From Peribacillus simplex (GTDB lineage Bacteria > Bacillota > Bacilli > Bacillales > DSM-1321), in assembly GCF_030123325.1 (NCBI RefSeq), contig NZ_CP126106.1:4988001-5052000 (forward strand): a stretch of 64,000 nt of DNA, read 5' to 3'. Below the pieces are notes generated by a model. It did no database searches and was not told the origin of the DNA. It saw only the letters and a program-made list of their open reading frames with translations. This document shows positions 8,685 to 16,384 of the stretch, in pieces (the first letter of the stretch is position 1; every line of letters begins with the position of its first letter). A program made the position numbers and the translations under genes.

Positions 8685-9188
8685 ATGACAAAATATTCAT
8701 TAGAGTTGAAATTAAAAGCTGTCCTTGCTTATTTAGAAGGAATGGACTCATTCAGAACTGTAGCCAATCAATTTAATATCAGTTTGACTCCTTTAAAGCA
8801 ATGGGTGGCGCATTATAAAGAACATGGGATAGAAGGGCTAATGTCCACCTATACAAATTATGATATTAGCTTTAAGATGGATGTACTAAACTATATGAAC
8901 GATTTTGGAGTGTCTAGTACCCAAGCAGCTGCTGTGTATAACATTGCTTCTCCTTCTACTATTACTAATTGGCTAAAGCAATTGGAGGAGTACGGAGTTT
9001 ACGCTCTTGAAACGAAGAAAAAGGGGCGTCCATCCTTGAAAAAAGAAACGAAGAAAAAACCAGTAGAAGGGTCATTAGAGGCATTACAGGCTGAAAATGA
9101 AAGATTACGTGCAGAGAATGCATATTTAAAAAAGTTGAGAGCCTTAGTTCAAGAAAGCGAAGCGTCCGAACGCAAAAAGCAAAAGTAG
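8685..9188 (+). CDS. IS150-type transposase OrfA
   Basis: A 167-residue DNA-binding protein that recognises the IS ends. It has two helix-turn-helix regions (SFRTVANQFNISLTPLKQW near residues 23-41, and STQAAAVYNIASPSTITNW near 77-95) and a C-terminal leucine-rich coiled coil (LEALQAENERLRAENAYLKK). The ATG at 8685 with GGAGGTG (8670-8676) eight bases upstream is the start; upstream codons lie in the terminal repeat. Near its end the heptamer A_AAA_AAG (9128-9134) in frame allows a -1 shift into orfB. Confidence 0.93.
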   Translation: MTKYSLELKLKAVLAYLEGMDSFRTVANQFNISLTPLKQWVAHYKEHGIEGLMSTYTNYDISFKMDVLNYMNDFGVSSTQAAAVYNIASPSTITNWLKQLEEYGVYALETKKKGRPSLKKETKKKPVEGSLEALQAENERLRAENAYLKKLRALVQESEASERKKQK

Positions 9189-10027
9189 TACATGAACTAA
9201 GGGGAGATTTTAATTTAAAGCTACTTCTGTCAGTCGCAAATCTCTCAAGGAGTACCTATTATTATTGGATAAACGCCTTCGGGCGTCAGGATAAATACGA
9301 AGAAATAAAGCCAGTTATCCAGGAGATATTTCATACGAATAAAGGGAGATACGGGTATCGTCGCATTACATTGGAATTACGTAATAGAGGGATTTCATTG
9401 AACCATAAAACGGTCCTTCGATTGATGAAGGAGTTGGGACTAAAGTGTCTGGTCCGTATGAAGAAATACCGTTCATACAAAGGCAAGATTGGAAAGGTTG
9501 CGCCTAATATCCTCAATCGTAATTTTAAGGCAACAAAGCCAAATCAAAAATGGGTTACGGACGTAACTGAATTTCATTTACACGGTGAGAAGTTGTATTT
9601 ATCGCCCATTCTAGATTTATTTAATGGAGAGATCATTGCTTACAATATCGAATCACGTCCTGTTTATCCCTTAGTCTCCAAGATGCTAGACCAAGCCTTT
9701 ATGCGATTGGAATCGAAAGATTCCCCCGTTCTCCATTCAGATCAGGGCTGGCATTACCAGATGAAACAATACTCACATGATTTGAAAAGACATAATATTA
9801 TACAAAGCATGTCCCGCAAGGGAAATTGTCTTGATAATGCGGTCATTGAAAACTTCTTTGGCTTATTAAAATCCGAATTACTCTATCTTCATGAATTTGA
9901 AAGCATGGAGCATTTCAAACAAGAACTAGAAGAATATATCCATTACTACAATCATCAACGAATCAAGGTAAAATTAAAAGGCATGAGCCCAGTAGATTAC
10001 CGGGTTCATGCCCTCAAGGCTGCCTAA
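9134..10027 (+). CDS. IS150-type transposase OrfB (DDE integrase domain)
   Basis: The catalytic half of the IS3-family transposase, in the -1 frame relative to orfA. The frame is open from the slippery site; the coordinates give the part after the shift, so the functional product is an OrfAB fusion of about 445 residues. An HTH_21 segment (GRYGYRRITLELRNRG) precedes the rve core with the triad WVTDVTEFH (Asp), LDLFNGEI (region two) / HSDQGWHYQ (Asp) and NAVIENFFGLLKSE (Glu). A possible independent TTG start at 9371 would remove the HTH_21 segment and is not favoured. Confidence 0.93.
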   Translation, partial: VESLSSRKRSVRTQKAKVVHELRGDFNLKLLLSVANLSRSTYYYWINAFGRQDKYEEIKPVIQEIFHTNKGRYGYRRITLELRNRGISLNHKTVLRLMKELGLKCLVRMKKYRSYKGKIGKVAPNILNRNFKATKPNQKWVTDVTEFHLHGEKLYLSPILDLFNGEIIAYNIESRPVYPLVSKMLDQAFMRLESKDSPVLHSDQGWHYQMKQYSHDLKRHNIIQSMSRKGNCLDNAVIENFFGLLKSELLYLHEFESMEHFKQELEEYIHYYNHQRIKVKLKGMSPVDYRVHALKAA

Positions 10028-10152
10028 GTAAATAAAGTGTCTAACTTTTTGGGTTCACTTCATATGGCAGTCTTTCGTATTTCAGTGTTTTACCATTCAC
10101 CCAAAGTTCCATACTAACTCCTCGATCAAGACCAAAAATTCCTTGTCCATAT

Positions 10153-11202
10153 TTATTTCTTTATGAACTCTGATTCCAAACGATTGTTTACGTTTTTATA
10201 AAAGTCCGGCAATTCTTGTAGTGCATTCCGAAAAGTTAATAGGATCTTATCAATTCCGATCGCTTGAAGTTCCTGGATTTTGATCGCAACCGATTCGTAA
10301 CTGCCGATTAGCCCTGTCCTGAATCCCTCATTATTGGCTACAAAATCACTAATTGAAGAGGCATTTTTCCACATTCCTTTTGTATCTTTACGGTTTTTGA
10401 ACTGTGCTATTGCCGTATCGTCTGCGCGTTCGATAATATACTGATATTCGCTTTTTGCCTCCTCTTCCGTTTTTCTGGCAATGACAAAGGCATTAACGGC
10501 AAACTTCACTTCACGACCATGCTTTCGTGCTACAGCCTTCACATATTCCATTTGCTCTTGCAACTCCACTATGGAAGCCCCATTCATAAAGTAATAGTCG
10601 GATAATTCCCCTGCCATCTCTTGGGAATCCTTTGAATTCCCGCCTTGATAGATTGGTGGATATGGTTTTTGAATAGGTTTCGGTGCCAATATAGCATTAC
10701 TGATTTGATAATAGTCTCCTTGATAAGAAAAATGATCGGTCGTCCACAATCCCTTTAAAACCTCCAGGTATTCCCTTGAACGTTTATATCGCTCTTCGTG
10801 CTTAATCCATTCTATCCCAAACATTTCTTGTTCTTCTTTAAACCAGCCGCTGACCAAATTAATGTGAAATCTCCCTTTTGAGATAATATCGATGCTCGAA
10901 CCTACTTTAGCGAGGGTTGCAGGATGAATGAAACCCGGTAAAACCGCAGCAATGAAATGAACGTTTTCGGTATCCCCTGCCAAAGCAGTAATAACCGATA
11001 AAGGATCAAGTTGCCCCTTATCCGCCGAGCTACCTCCAATACTGCCAACATAGCGAATGGCATAAAGGATGGAGTCAACTTGTAGCTGGTCTGCCATTTT
11101 TGCAAGTTTACGATTGTATTCCATACTTCCATCCGTATTTTGTTCTACGTTTGCCCGTAAGAAACCACCGGATAAATTAGCTCCCCAGATTGAAAATTTC
11201 AT
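10153..11202 (-). CDS. sfnG: SfnG-like FMNH2-dependent sulfone monooxygenase
   Basis: A 349-residue luciferase-like flavin monooxygenase. Segments such as AILPGFIHPA-type VLPGFIHP, NLVSGWFKEE, HEERYKRSREYL, YQGGNSKDSQ and GFRTGLIGSYE match the dimethyl-sulfone monooxygenase SfnG better than SsuD. SfnG splits dimethyl sulfone to methanesulfinate with FMNH2 from a separate reductase. It starts at an ATG with a GGAGGGA site and is the last of four genes (HpaB-like x2, SsuD, this). No flavin reductase is in the window, so FMNH2 must come from elsewhere. Its terminator has been split by the IS at 8632. The exact substrate is inference. Confidence 0.85.
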   Translation of the reverse strand: MKFSIWGANLSGGFLRANVEQNTDGSMEYNRKLAKMADQLQVDSILYAIRYVGSIGGSSADKGQLDPLSVITALAGDTENVHFIAAVLPGFIHPATLAKVGSSIDIISKGRFHINLVSGWFKEEQEMFGIEWIKHEERYKRSREYLEVLKGLWTTDHFSYQGDYYQISNAILAPKPIQKPYPPIYQGGNSKDSQEMAGELSDYYFMNGASIVELQEQMEYVKAVARKHGREVKFAVNAFVIARKTEEEAKSEYQYIIERADDTAIAQFKNRKDTKGMWKNASSISDFVANNEGFRTGLIGSYESVAIKIQELQAIGIDKILLTFRNALQELPDFYKNVNNRLESEFIKK

Positions 11203-11236
11203 ATCCTTCCCTCCTTAGTTTTCAGGATCATCCTGC

Positions 11237-12292
11237 TCATAAAACCTTTTCTCCAAATAATGGCCGCACCGTCCTCCCAAATCTTTCTGCCTCTTCCAAG
11301 TGTGGAAAGCCCGATAGGATAAAATGCTTGACGCCAATATCGATATATTCCTGCAGGCCTTCCCTCACTTGTTCAGGGGTGCCTACAATGGCTGTACCTG
11401 CTCCTTTTCTGATTTTCCCGATTCCCGACCATCCATATCTTCCAAAACGTTCCTTGTTCTTCGTTAATTCATTCATCCGCTTTTGAGCCACCGAATCCGT
11501 CGTTTCATAGTAATGATTCATATTTTCCAAAGATCCCCTGCCTGCTCTGCTTATTATTTTCCTCGCTGCTTCCCATGCCTCATTTTCCTCGTCCCGAACG
11601 ATCACATGAATCCTGACACCATATTCCAATTGCCTTCCATACTTCCTGGCTCTCTGTTTGACATCATTGATTTGTTGTTCAATTTGCTCCGCTGGTTCTC
11701 CCCATTGCAAATAAACATCGGCAGATTTAGCGGCAATTTCCTTTGCTGCATCGGATGAACCGCCAAAATAAATCGGAATATTCGGACTTTGGTGGATACT
11801 TGGATTCAGCACTCCGTCGCTGACCGTGAAATAGTCTCCTATATGATTCACTTTTTCTTCCGTCCATGATTTTTGTACCACATCAAGGAATTCACCTGTT
11901 CTGGCATATCGCTCATTATGCTCAACGAAGTCACCATCCTGCCCCAATTCTTTTGCCGAACCTCCAGTAACTACATTGACAAGCATTCGCCCTTCCGAGA
12001 ATTGGTCAAGGGTCGCGGCCATTTTTGCGGCAACCGTAGGAGCAATGAATCCTGGGCGAAAGGCGATCAATGGCTTGATCGTTCTTGTATGATGAATGAT
12101 GGCAGAGCCCACTACCCATGAATCTAGGTAAGGAATGCCTGTTGGAATCAAAATCCCTTCAAAACCTGCCTCTTCTGCCGCTTTAGCAACATTTACTATA
12201 TAATCCAAAGTGGGTTTCCTCTGTGGCTCGTCTAGTCCTAAGTATTCTCCATCGCCATTTGTAGGCACATACCAGTAAAAATGCACAGACAT
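11237..12292 (-). CDS. ssuD: Alkanesulfonate monooxygenase SsuD
   Basis: A 351-residue bacterial-luciferase-fold enzyme of normal SsuD length. It uses FMNH2 and O2 to cut the C-S bond of alkanesulfonates, giving aldehyde and sulfite. Family segments visible are PLIAFRPGFIAPTVAAKMAAT in two parts, RMLVNVVTGGSAKELGQDGD, HNERYARTGEFLDV, YFGGSSDAAKEIA and WSGIGKIRKGAGTAIVG. The ATG follows AAGGAGG. It is 34 bp upstream of the sfnG-like gene and 12 bp downstream of an HpaB-like gene, clearly one operon. The sulfite it makes could feed assimilation or the TauE-type exporter at 18172. Confidence 0.93.
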   Translation of the reverse strand: MSVHFYWYVPTNGDGEYLGLDEPQRKPTLDYIVNVAKAAEEAGFEGILIPTGIPYLDSWVVGSAIIHHTRTIKPLIAFRPGFIAPTVAAKMAATLDQFSEGRMLVNVVTGGSAKELGQDGDFVEHNERYARTGEFLDVVQKSWTEEKVNHIGDYFTVSDGVLNPSIHQSPNIPIYFGGSSDAAKEIAAKSADVYLQWGEPAEQIEQQINDVKQRARKYGRQLEYGVRIHVIVRDEENEAWEAARKIISRAGRGSLENMNHYYETTDSVAQKRMNELTKNKERFGRYGWSGIGKIRKGAGTAIVGTPEQVREGLQEYIDIGVKHFILSGFPHLEEAERFGRTVRPLFGEKVL

Positions 12293-12304
12293 TATAAAAC
12301 CTCC

Positions 12305-13723
12305 TTATTTTAAAATCCCATAAGCATAATCCACGAGATTCTGCTTTTTTTTATAATTTGTGTACTGTGCAGCGTATGTTCTGACAGGATCACCGGAATA
12401 AAATCGTTCATATAACTCATGACGTGATGCAAGCGGACTCCCTAATAAATCCCACGACAGTTTAATTAATCGGGTCCTATCCACGGCAGATGTTTCTGTA
12501 CCCTGGTAATACTCTTTTAACAAAGGACCTATGGGACCTTCCAATTCTTTCAAGCTGGATGGGACCTGTAACAATCCTCCTGCACCAATTTGCTGGATGA
12601 TTTCCAATGCCCTTGGGTAGAATCTCGTTCCCAGATTTCTGGCTGTCGTTAAAAAATCTTGATCAGGAAGCATTATGCCATTATGCATTTTCGCTTTATA
12701 TTCCGAAGCGAGCAGTAATGCCTTAATGGTTTCAAGCTGGATGATCAATTCTGCAAGCTTCTCTTTCACATGTAAAAATTGTGTAGCACCAGCCGTTTCC
12801 GCCAATTCATTTCCGATTGCTGCGACACTTTCCAGTTTGCTGACAAGCCTCACTACAGTTTGATGCTGGCTAAGCAGTGATGAAGGGGCATCACAACGAA
12901 GCTTCCAGGCAAATTCAGGATCCTCTTGAACAAGCACCCGCTCCCAAGGGATGAATACGTCATCAAAAATCAAGACGGCATCCATTTCGTCAAAACGTGC
13001 ACTTAGCGGATGATCCTCCTCTCGTTCATCAGCAAACGACTCCCTGCAAACGATATGCAATCCTTTGGCATTGACAGGAACAAAGAAAACATTTGCGAAT
13101 TCACGTTCATTTTCCCCTCTCCTGTGATAGGAAAAGATTAAAATTTCATCAACATACGGAGCAGCTGTCGCAATCATTTTCGCACCGCGAACATAGATTC
13201 CTTCACGATTTTTACGGCTGATATGTAAAATTCCCGGTTTCTTTTCCACTAATGTCTTTGAACGATCCTTTTGTGGATCATGCCCTGCAACTGTTGACAA
13301 TAAATCAAGATTACGGGATTGATAGTAATAGCTTTCTATTTTTTCTGAAAAACCTGGATGTGCATCTTCATACTCTGAACGGTTCGCGAACCAACCAGTA
13401 ATTATGGAACGGGAGTATTCAGATAGACGGCTCATGACTCCAAAAGTCTGATCGGCCCAATGCTGATACGCCAAACGTTTTTTTTCCAGATCCTTATGTG
13501 TCCTTGGAACGAAGAATGACAGGTTCGCATCAAACCCTTCCTCCGTCTTGTATGTCAGCAAGGATTTACTGCCTGTTTTTGTTTGTAAGTCCAGCAATGA
13601 CTGAATCGTATGGACCGTTCCTTTAAAGGCAGGATGTTCCGCTACGTTCTTGATGATATCCCCATCTAACCAGATATTTCTCCCATCATTAAGTCGTTGA
13701 AGATACCGATTGTTTTCGATCAT
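12305..13723 (-). CDS. HpaB-family flavin monooxygenase, copy 1
   Basis: A 472-residue protein of the 4-hydroxyphenylacetate 3-hydroxylase (HpaB) family, an acyl-CoA-dehydrogenase-like fold that uses FADH2 from a partner reductase. Recognisable segments are RGAKMIATAAPYVDEI, DEMDAVLIFDDVFIPWERVL (split here as AVLIFDDVFIPWERV), HQTVVRLVSKLE and GAGGLLQVPSS. It resembles B. subtilis YoaI. The ATG at 13723 follows AAAGGGG; a longer reading from 13741 is less likely. It overlaps the end of copy 2 by 35 bp. In this sulfur operon the substrate may be an aromatic or S-containing compound rather than 4-hydroxyphenylacetate; that is inference. Confidence 0.85.
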   Translation of the reverse strand: MIENNRYLQRLNDGRNIWLDGDIIKNVAEHPAFKGTVHTIQSLLDLQTKTGSKSLLTYKTEEGFDANLSFFVPRTHKDLEKKRLAYQHWADQTFGVMSRLSEYSRSIITGWFANRSEYEDAHPGFSEKIESYYYQSRNLDLLSTVAGHDPQKDRSKTLVEKKPGILHISRKNREGIYVRGAKMIATAAPYVDEILIFSYHRRGENEREFANVFFVPVNAKGLHIVCRESFADEREEDHPLSARFDEMDAVLIFDDVFIPWERVLVQEDPEFAWKLRCDAPSSLLSQHQTVVRLVSKLESVAAIGNELAETAGATQFLHVKEKLAELIIQLETIKALLLASEYKAKMHNGIMLPDQDFLTTARNLGTRFYPRALEIIQQIGAGGLLQVPSSLKELEGPIGPLLKEYYQGTETSAVDRTRLIKLSWDLLGSPLASRHELYERFYSGDPVRTYAAQYTNYKKKQNLVDYAYGILK

Positions 13724-15173
13724 CACGATTCCCCTTTCCATTTACCTCCTCCAAAAAATGGTGGAGTCTTCGTTTTAATGGCTCCTTATCATAGGTTTCA
13801 TACTGCATGGCGAAGGTTCGAATGGGATCCCCGGTATACAACCTTTCATACAGATCATGCCTCGATCCCAATGTGCTTCCTATCAGTTCCCATCCTATTT
13901 GAAATAAAGACGTTTTAGTGACGGCATCGACATTCGCTCCTCTAAAATACTTTTCTAATAATGGAATGAGTTCGTTGCTTTCCTCTATCGTTGTAGAAGG
14001 GAGCTGAATAAAACCGCCTGCCCCGATTTGTTTTAAAATCTCGATCGCTCTTGGATAATGGCGGGTTCCAAGATTTCGTGCCGTTTGCAAGGGTACGAGA
14101 GCAGGTAGATAAACACCCTTTTCGTTTAGTGATCCTTGGATCTCCGAGGCAATGAGCAACGCCTCTATACTATCGATTTGGGTATAAAGTTCACCAAGCT
14201 TCTCCTTCACTTGCAAGAATTGATCGACACCGATCGATTGAGCGATGGCCGTAGCCACCCCTGCAACGAATTGAAGTTTCGTCAGCAGCCGGACAACCGT
14301 TTGATGATGGGCGAGACAGTTTAATTGCTGGTGCCGCTGCGCTTCAAACACCCCTTCTGCGGATCCCCTTATAAGTACACGTTCCCAAGGAATCAACACA
14401 TCATCAAATAATAAAACAGCGTCCATTTCATCAAATTGTGCACTTATTGGATGTTTCTTTTGATCTCTTGAGGCGAATGATTCACGACAGACAATTTGCA
14501 GGCCAGGAAGATTCAAAGGGATAATGCACATATTTGCTTGCTTCTTTTTATCAGGAGTCAGTTTCTGATGCGGCATGATGATGACATCGTGTGCATACGG
14601 GGAAGCGGTAGCAATCATTTTCGCACCTCTAACGACGATTCCTTCCTCCGTTTCCTTTATCACTTTCAATAAAGCATCTTCCTGTTCATCACCTGGCTTT
14701 GACCTATCGATCTGAGGATCAAGTATGGCCTGGATCACAATACGTCGTTCATCCCTGGCCTGTTCATAGTATTCCGTGATTTTCTTGGAAAATCCTGAAT
14801 CATATTGGTTAAAGAAATCCCTATCAATGTAGTAGCCTGTAACCATCGAATTCGCATAGTCAGATAATCGGCTCATCACTCCATAAGTTTTCCGCGACCA
14901 TAATTCAAAAGCCTTTCTTCTTGAAATCAGCTCTTCCATGTCTTTGGGGATAAGAAAAGATTTGTGAACAAATTCCTTTGTTTTTGGACTTTCATACCCG
15001 ACAATCTTTTGTTCCTCAGGTGAATCCAGCATATCTAACAAATGTGTTAATGTGTCCAAGGTGCCTCTGAAAGCATGATGGGCATATAAATCGTCTATTT
15101 TCTTTCCATCAAGCCAAACATTTCTTCCATCTTTCAAACTTTCGGCAAGCCGGCTTCTTTTATTGATCTTCAT
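13689..15173 (-). CDS. HpaB-family flavin monooxygenase, copy 2
   Basis: A 494-residue paralogue of the gene at 12305-13723 and first gene of the four-gene operon. Shared segments are RGAKMIATASPYAHD, DEMDAVLLFDDVLIPWERV, HQTVVRLLTKLQ and GAGGFIQLPS. The ATG at 15171-15173 follows AAGGAGGGG; the 22 extra codons of the longer frame run through the leader terminator and are excluded. Its C-terminus has about 25 residues more than copy 1 and overlaps the next start. The two copies may act as two components, or on two related substrates. A leader of about 100 nt with an intrinsic terminator precedes it. Confidence 0.85.
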   Translation of the reverse strand: MKINKRSRLAESLKDGRNVWLDGKKIDDLYAHHAFRGTLDTLTHLLDMLDSPEEQKIVGYESPKTKEFVHKSFLIPKDMEELISRRKAFELWSRKTYGVMSRLSDYANSMVTGYYIDRDFFNQYDSGFSKKITEYYEQARDERRIVIQAILDPQIDRSKPGDEQEDALLKVIKETEEGIVVRGAKMIATASPYAHDVIIMPHQKLTPDKKKQANMCIIPLNLPGLQIVCRESFASRDQKKHPISAQFDEMDAVLLFDDVLIPWERVLIRGSAEGVFEAQRHQQLNCLAHHQTVVRLLTKLQFVAGVATAIAQSIGVDQFLQVKEKLGELYTQIDSIEALLIASEIQGSLNEKGVYLPALVPLQTARNLGTRHYPRAIEILKQIGAGGFIQLPSTTIEESNELIPLLEKYFRGANVDAVTKTSLFQIGWELIGSTLGSRHDLYERLYTGDPIRTFAMQYETYDKEPLKRRLHHFLEEVNGKGNRDDRKQSVSSTT

Positions 15174-15195
15174 TAAGCAATAACCCCTCCTTGGA

Positions 15196-15244
15196 TAAAA
15201 CAAAAGCCCTTGAAGGAGTAGGGAACTGACTCCTAACAAGGGCT
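15196..15244 (-). terminator. Leader terminator (attenuator) before the monooxygenase operon
   Basis: On the minus strand AGCCCTTG (15244-15237) pairs with CAAGGGCT (15212-15205), with an inner AGGAGT/ACTCCT stem, and is followed by TTTTGTTTT. It lies between the promoter at 15281-15309 and the start codon at 15173. It would stop transcription unless overcome, which indicates attenuation control. The leader is too short for the S-box (SAM-I) fold and I recognise no known riboswitch. Confidence 0.65.
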
Positions 15245-15280
15245 CTCGGTTGTCCGATAAGCTATTTTTTTATGTTTACT

Positions 15281-15309
15281 ATCATAATCCGATAAAATTA
15301 ATTGGTCAA
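15281..15309 (-). promoter_or_regulatory. Sigma-A promoter of the monooxygenase operon
   Basis: On the minus strand TTGACC (15309-15304) and TATGAT (15286-15281) are separated by 17 bp. The start site should lie near 15274, giving a leader of about 100 nt. Confidence 0.65.
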
Positions 15310-15354
15310 GTATGATTTAACTAATTACCCAAAAATAACCAGGAAAAATAATAC

Positions 15355-15384
15355 TTGATAAATAATCAACAATCTTGTTATAGT
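15355..15384 (+). promoter_or_regulatory. Sigma-A promoter of the MetQ-type importer operon
   Basis: TTGATA (15355-15360) and TATAGT (15379-15384) are separated by 18 bp, giving a start near 15391 and a leader of about 125 nt before the ATG at 15517. Confidence 0.6.
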
Positions 15385-15410
15385 TTAATTATTCCAATTG
15401 GAAAACTATA
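15379..15410. promoter_or_regulatory. Nested palindrome at the importer start site
   Basis: A perfect 12-bp palindrome TTCCAATTGGAA (15392-15403) lies inside an outer inverted repeat TATAGTT / AACTATA (15379-15385, 15404-15410) that covers the -10 box and start. From memory, TTGGAA-containing boxes are bound by CymR, the cysteine-metabolism repressor of Bacillus. The fit is suggestive only. It could serve both divergent operons. Confidence 0.5.
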
Positions 15411-15437
15411 CTATGAAAGCCTACCGGATAACCGGCG

Positions 15438-15468
15438 GCATGAACAAACCTTGTTCATGCTTTTTTTT
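15438..15468 (+). terminator. Leader terminator before the MetQ-like gene
   Basis: GCATGAACAA (15438-15447) pairs with TTGTTCATGC (15451-15460), loop ACC, followed by eight T. It is in the 5' leader, upstream of the coding start. A small stem with CCGG-ATAA-CCGG (15424-15435) precedes it and shares two bases at its base. The arrangement implies transcription attenuation. Confidence 0.75.
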
Positions 15469-15516
15469 ATTCCCAAAAAAAGCATGGACCCATAAAAAAG
15501 AAAAGAGGAATTCCAG

Positions 15517-16350
15517 ATGAGAAATTCATTTTTGTTTATCATCATGTCCCTATCATTCGTCATGCTGCTTTCAGCTTGCAGCGGCAGCGGCAGTGAAAAA
15601 ACCGCGAGTGAAGATAAGAAAGAAATTATTTTCGGCTTCACTCCAGGCCCTTATAGTGACCAAGTGAAAAAAGGAATAGAACCCTACCTGAAAAATAAAG
15701 GATATACCGTTAAGTATGTGGAAATCAGCGACCCGAACCAACCAAATTTCGCCTTAGCGGAAGGCTCGATCGATGTTAATGTATTTCAGCATACAGCATT
15801 TTTCAAGAATTTCATCAATGAAAACAAACTGAATCTTACCGAAACCATTAAAGTCCCTACAGCACCTATGGGGTTATATACAGACATACATGGAAGCAAG
15901 GATGAACTGAGGGAGGGGCAAAAAGTGGCAATCCCCAACGATCCCGCTAACGTGGCACGAGCATTAAGAATGCTTGAACAAATTGGCTGGCTTCAATTAA
16001 AAAAGGGATACGATCCCCTGACTGTATCCAAAAAAGATATTGTGGATCAAAAGGTGAAATTTTCATTTGTTGAGGTGGAACAGGCTCAAGTTCCGCGAAT
16101 CTTGCCTGATGTAGATTATGCGGTAGCCAATGGGTATACCATCTTGGTATCCGACCGGAAATTATCTTCTGCCATCTATTTAGAAGACCCCCCATTTGAA
16201 TACCAAAATTTTGTGGCGGTAAGATCCGAAGATAAAGACAAGCGATTCGTGAAGGAAATCATTGACGCCTACCAATCCCCTGACTTTCAAAAAGCGATTG
16301 AAAGCAATAAAGAGTTTGAAGGCTTTCACCGGCCTGATTATTTTAAATGA
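15517..16350 (+). CDS. NlpA/MetQ-family substrate-binding lipoprotein
   Basis: A 277-residue extracytoplasmic binding lipoprotein of a methionine-type ABC importer. The signal peptide ends in the lipobox LLSAC, so Cys21 would be lipidated. The mature domain shows NlpA-family landmarks: FGFTPGPYSDQ, GSIDVNVFQH, APMGLY, VAIPNDPANVARAL and VPRILPDVDYAVANGY. The ATG at 15517 follows AGAGGA. It is followed by the ATPase and permease genes. The substrate is not necessarily methionine; the divergent organosulfur monooxygenases point to a sulfur compound. Confidence 0.92.
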   Translation: MRNSFLFIIMSLSFVMLLSACSGSGSEKTASEDKKEIIFGFTPGPYSDQVKKGIEPYLKNKGYTVKYVEISDPNQPNFALAEGSIDVNVFQHTAFFKNFINENKLNLTETIKVPTAPMGLYTDIHGSKDELREGQKVAIPNDPANVARALRMLEQIGWLQLKKGYDPLTVSKKDIVDQKVKFSFVEVEQAQVPRILPDVDYAVANGYTILVSDRKLSSAIYLEDPPFEYQNFVAVRSEDKDKRFVKEIIDAYQSPDFQKAIESNKEFEGFHRPDYFK

Positions 16351-16384
16351 AAGATATATAACGCATGCAGATCGGAGGTTCAGG

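Larger units (their letters stand above)
8632..10062 (+). mobile_element. IS3-family (IS150-group) insertion sequence, complete
   Basis: A 1431-bp element with 25-bp imperfect terminal inverted repeats. The left end starts TGAACTGCACCCC and ends GTTAGACA; the right end, reversed, starts TGAAGTGAACCC and ends GTTAGACA; 20 of 25 positions match. A 4-bp target duplication TATG flanks it (8628-8631 and 10063-10066). It carries overlapping orfA and orfB with an A_AAA_AAG slippery site. Joining the flanks restores AAAGACCACCATATGG plus CAGTCTTT, a hairpin, so the element inserted in the loop centre of a terminator downstream of the SfnG-like gene. Ends, duplication and frames are intact, so it may still be mobile. 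Confidence 0.95.

Noticed and set aside
9371..10027. Independent transposase OrfB gene starting at TTG 9371
   Set aside because: The frame is open upstream to the slippery site, and the HTH_21 segment would be cut. A frameshifted OrfAB product fits the IS3 family better.
15245..15516. Known SAM, T-box or preQ1 riboswitch in the sulfur operon leaders
   Set aside because: The conserved blocks of these classes are not present and the leaders are too short for S-box or T-box. Only generic attenuators can be supported.
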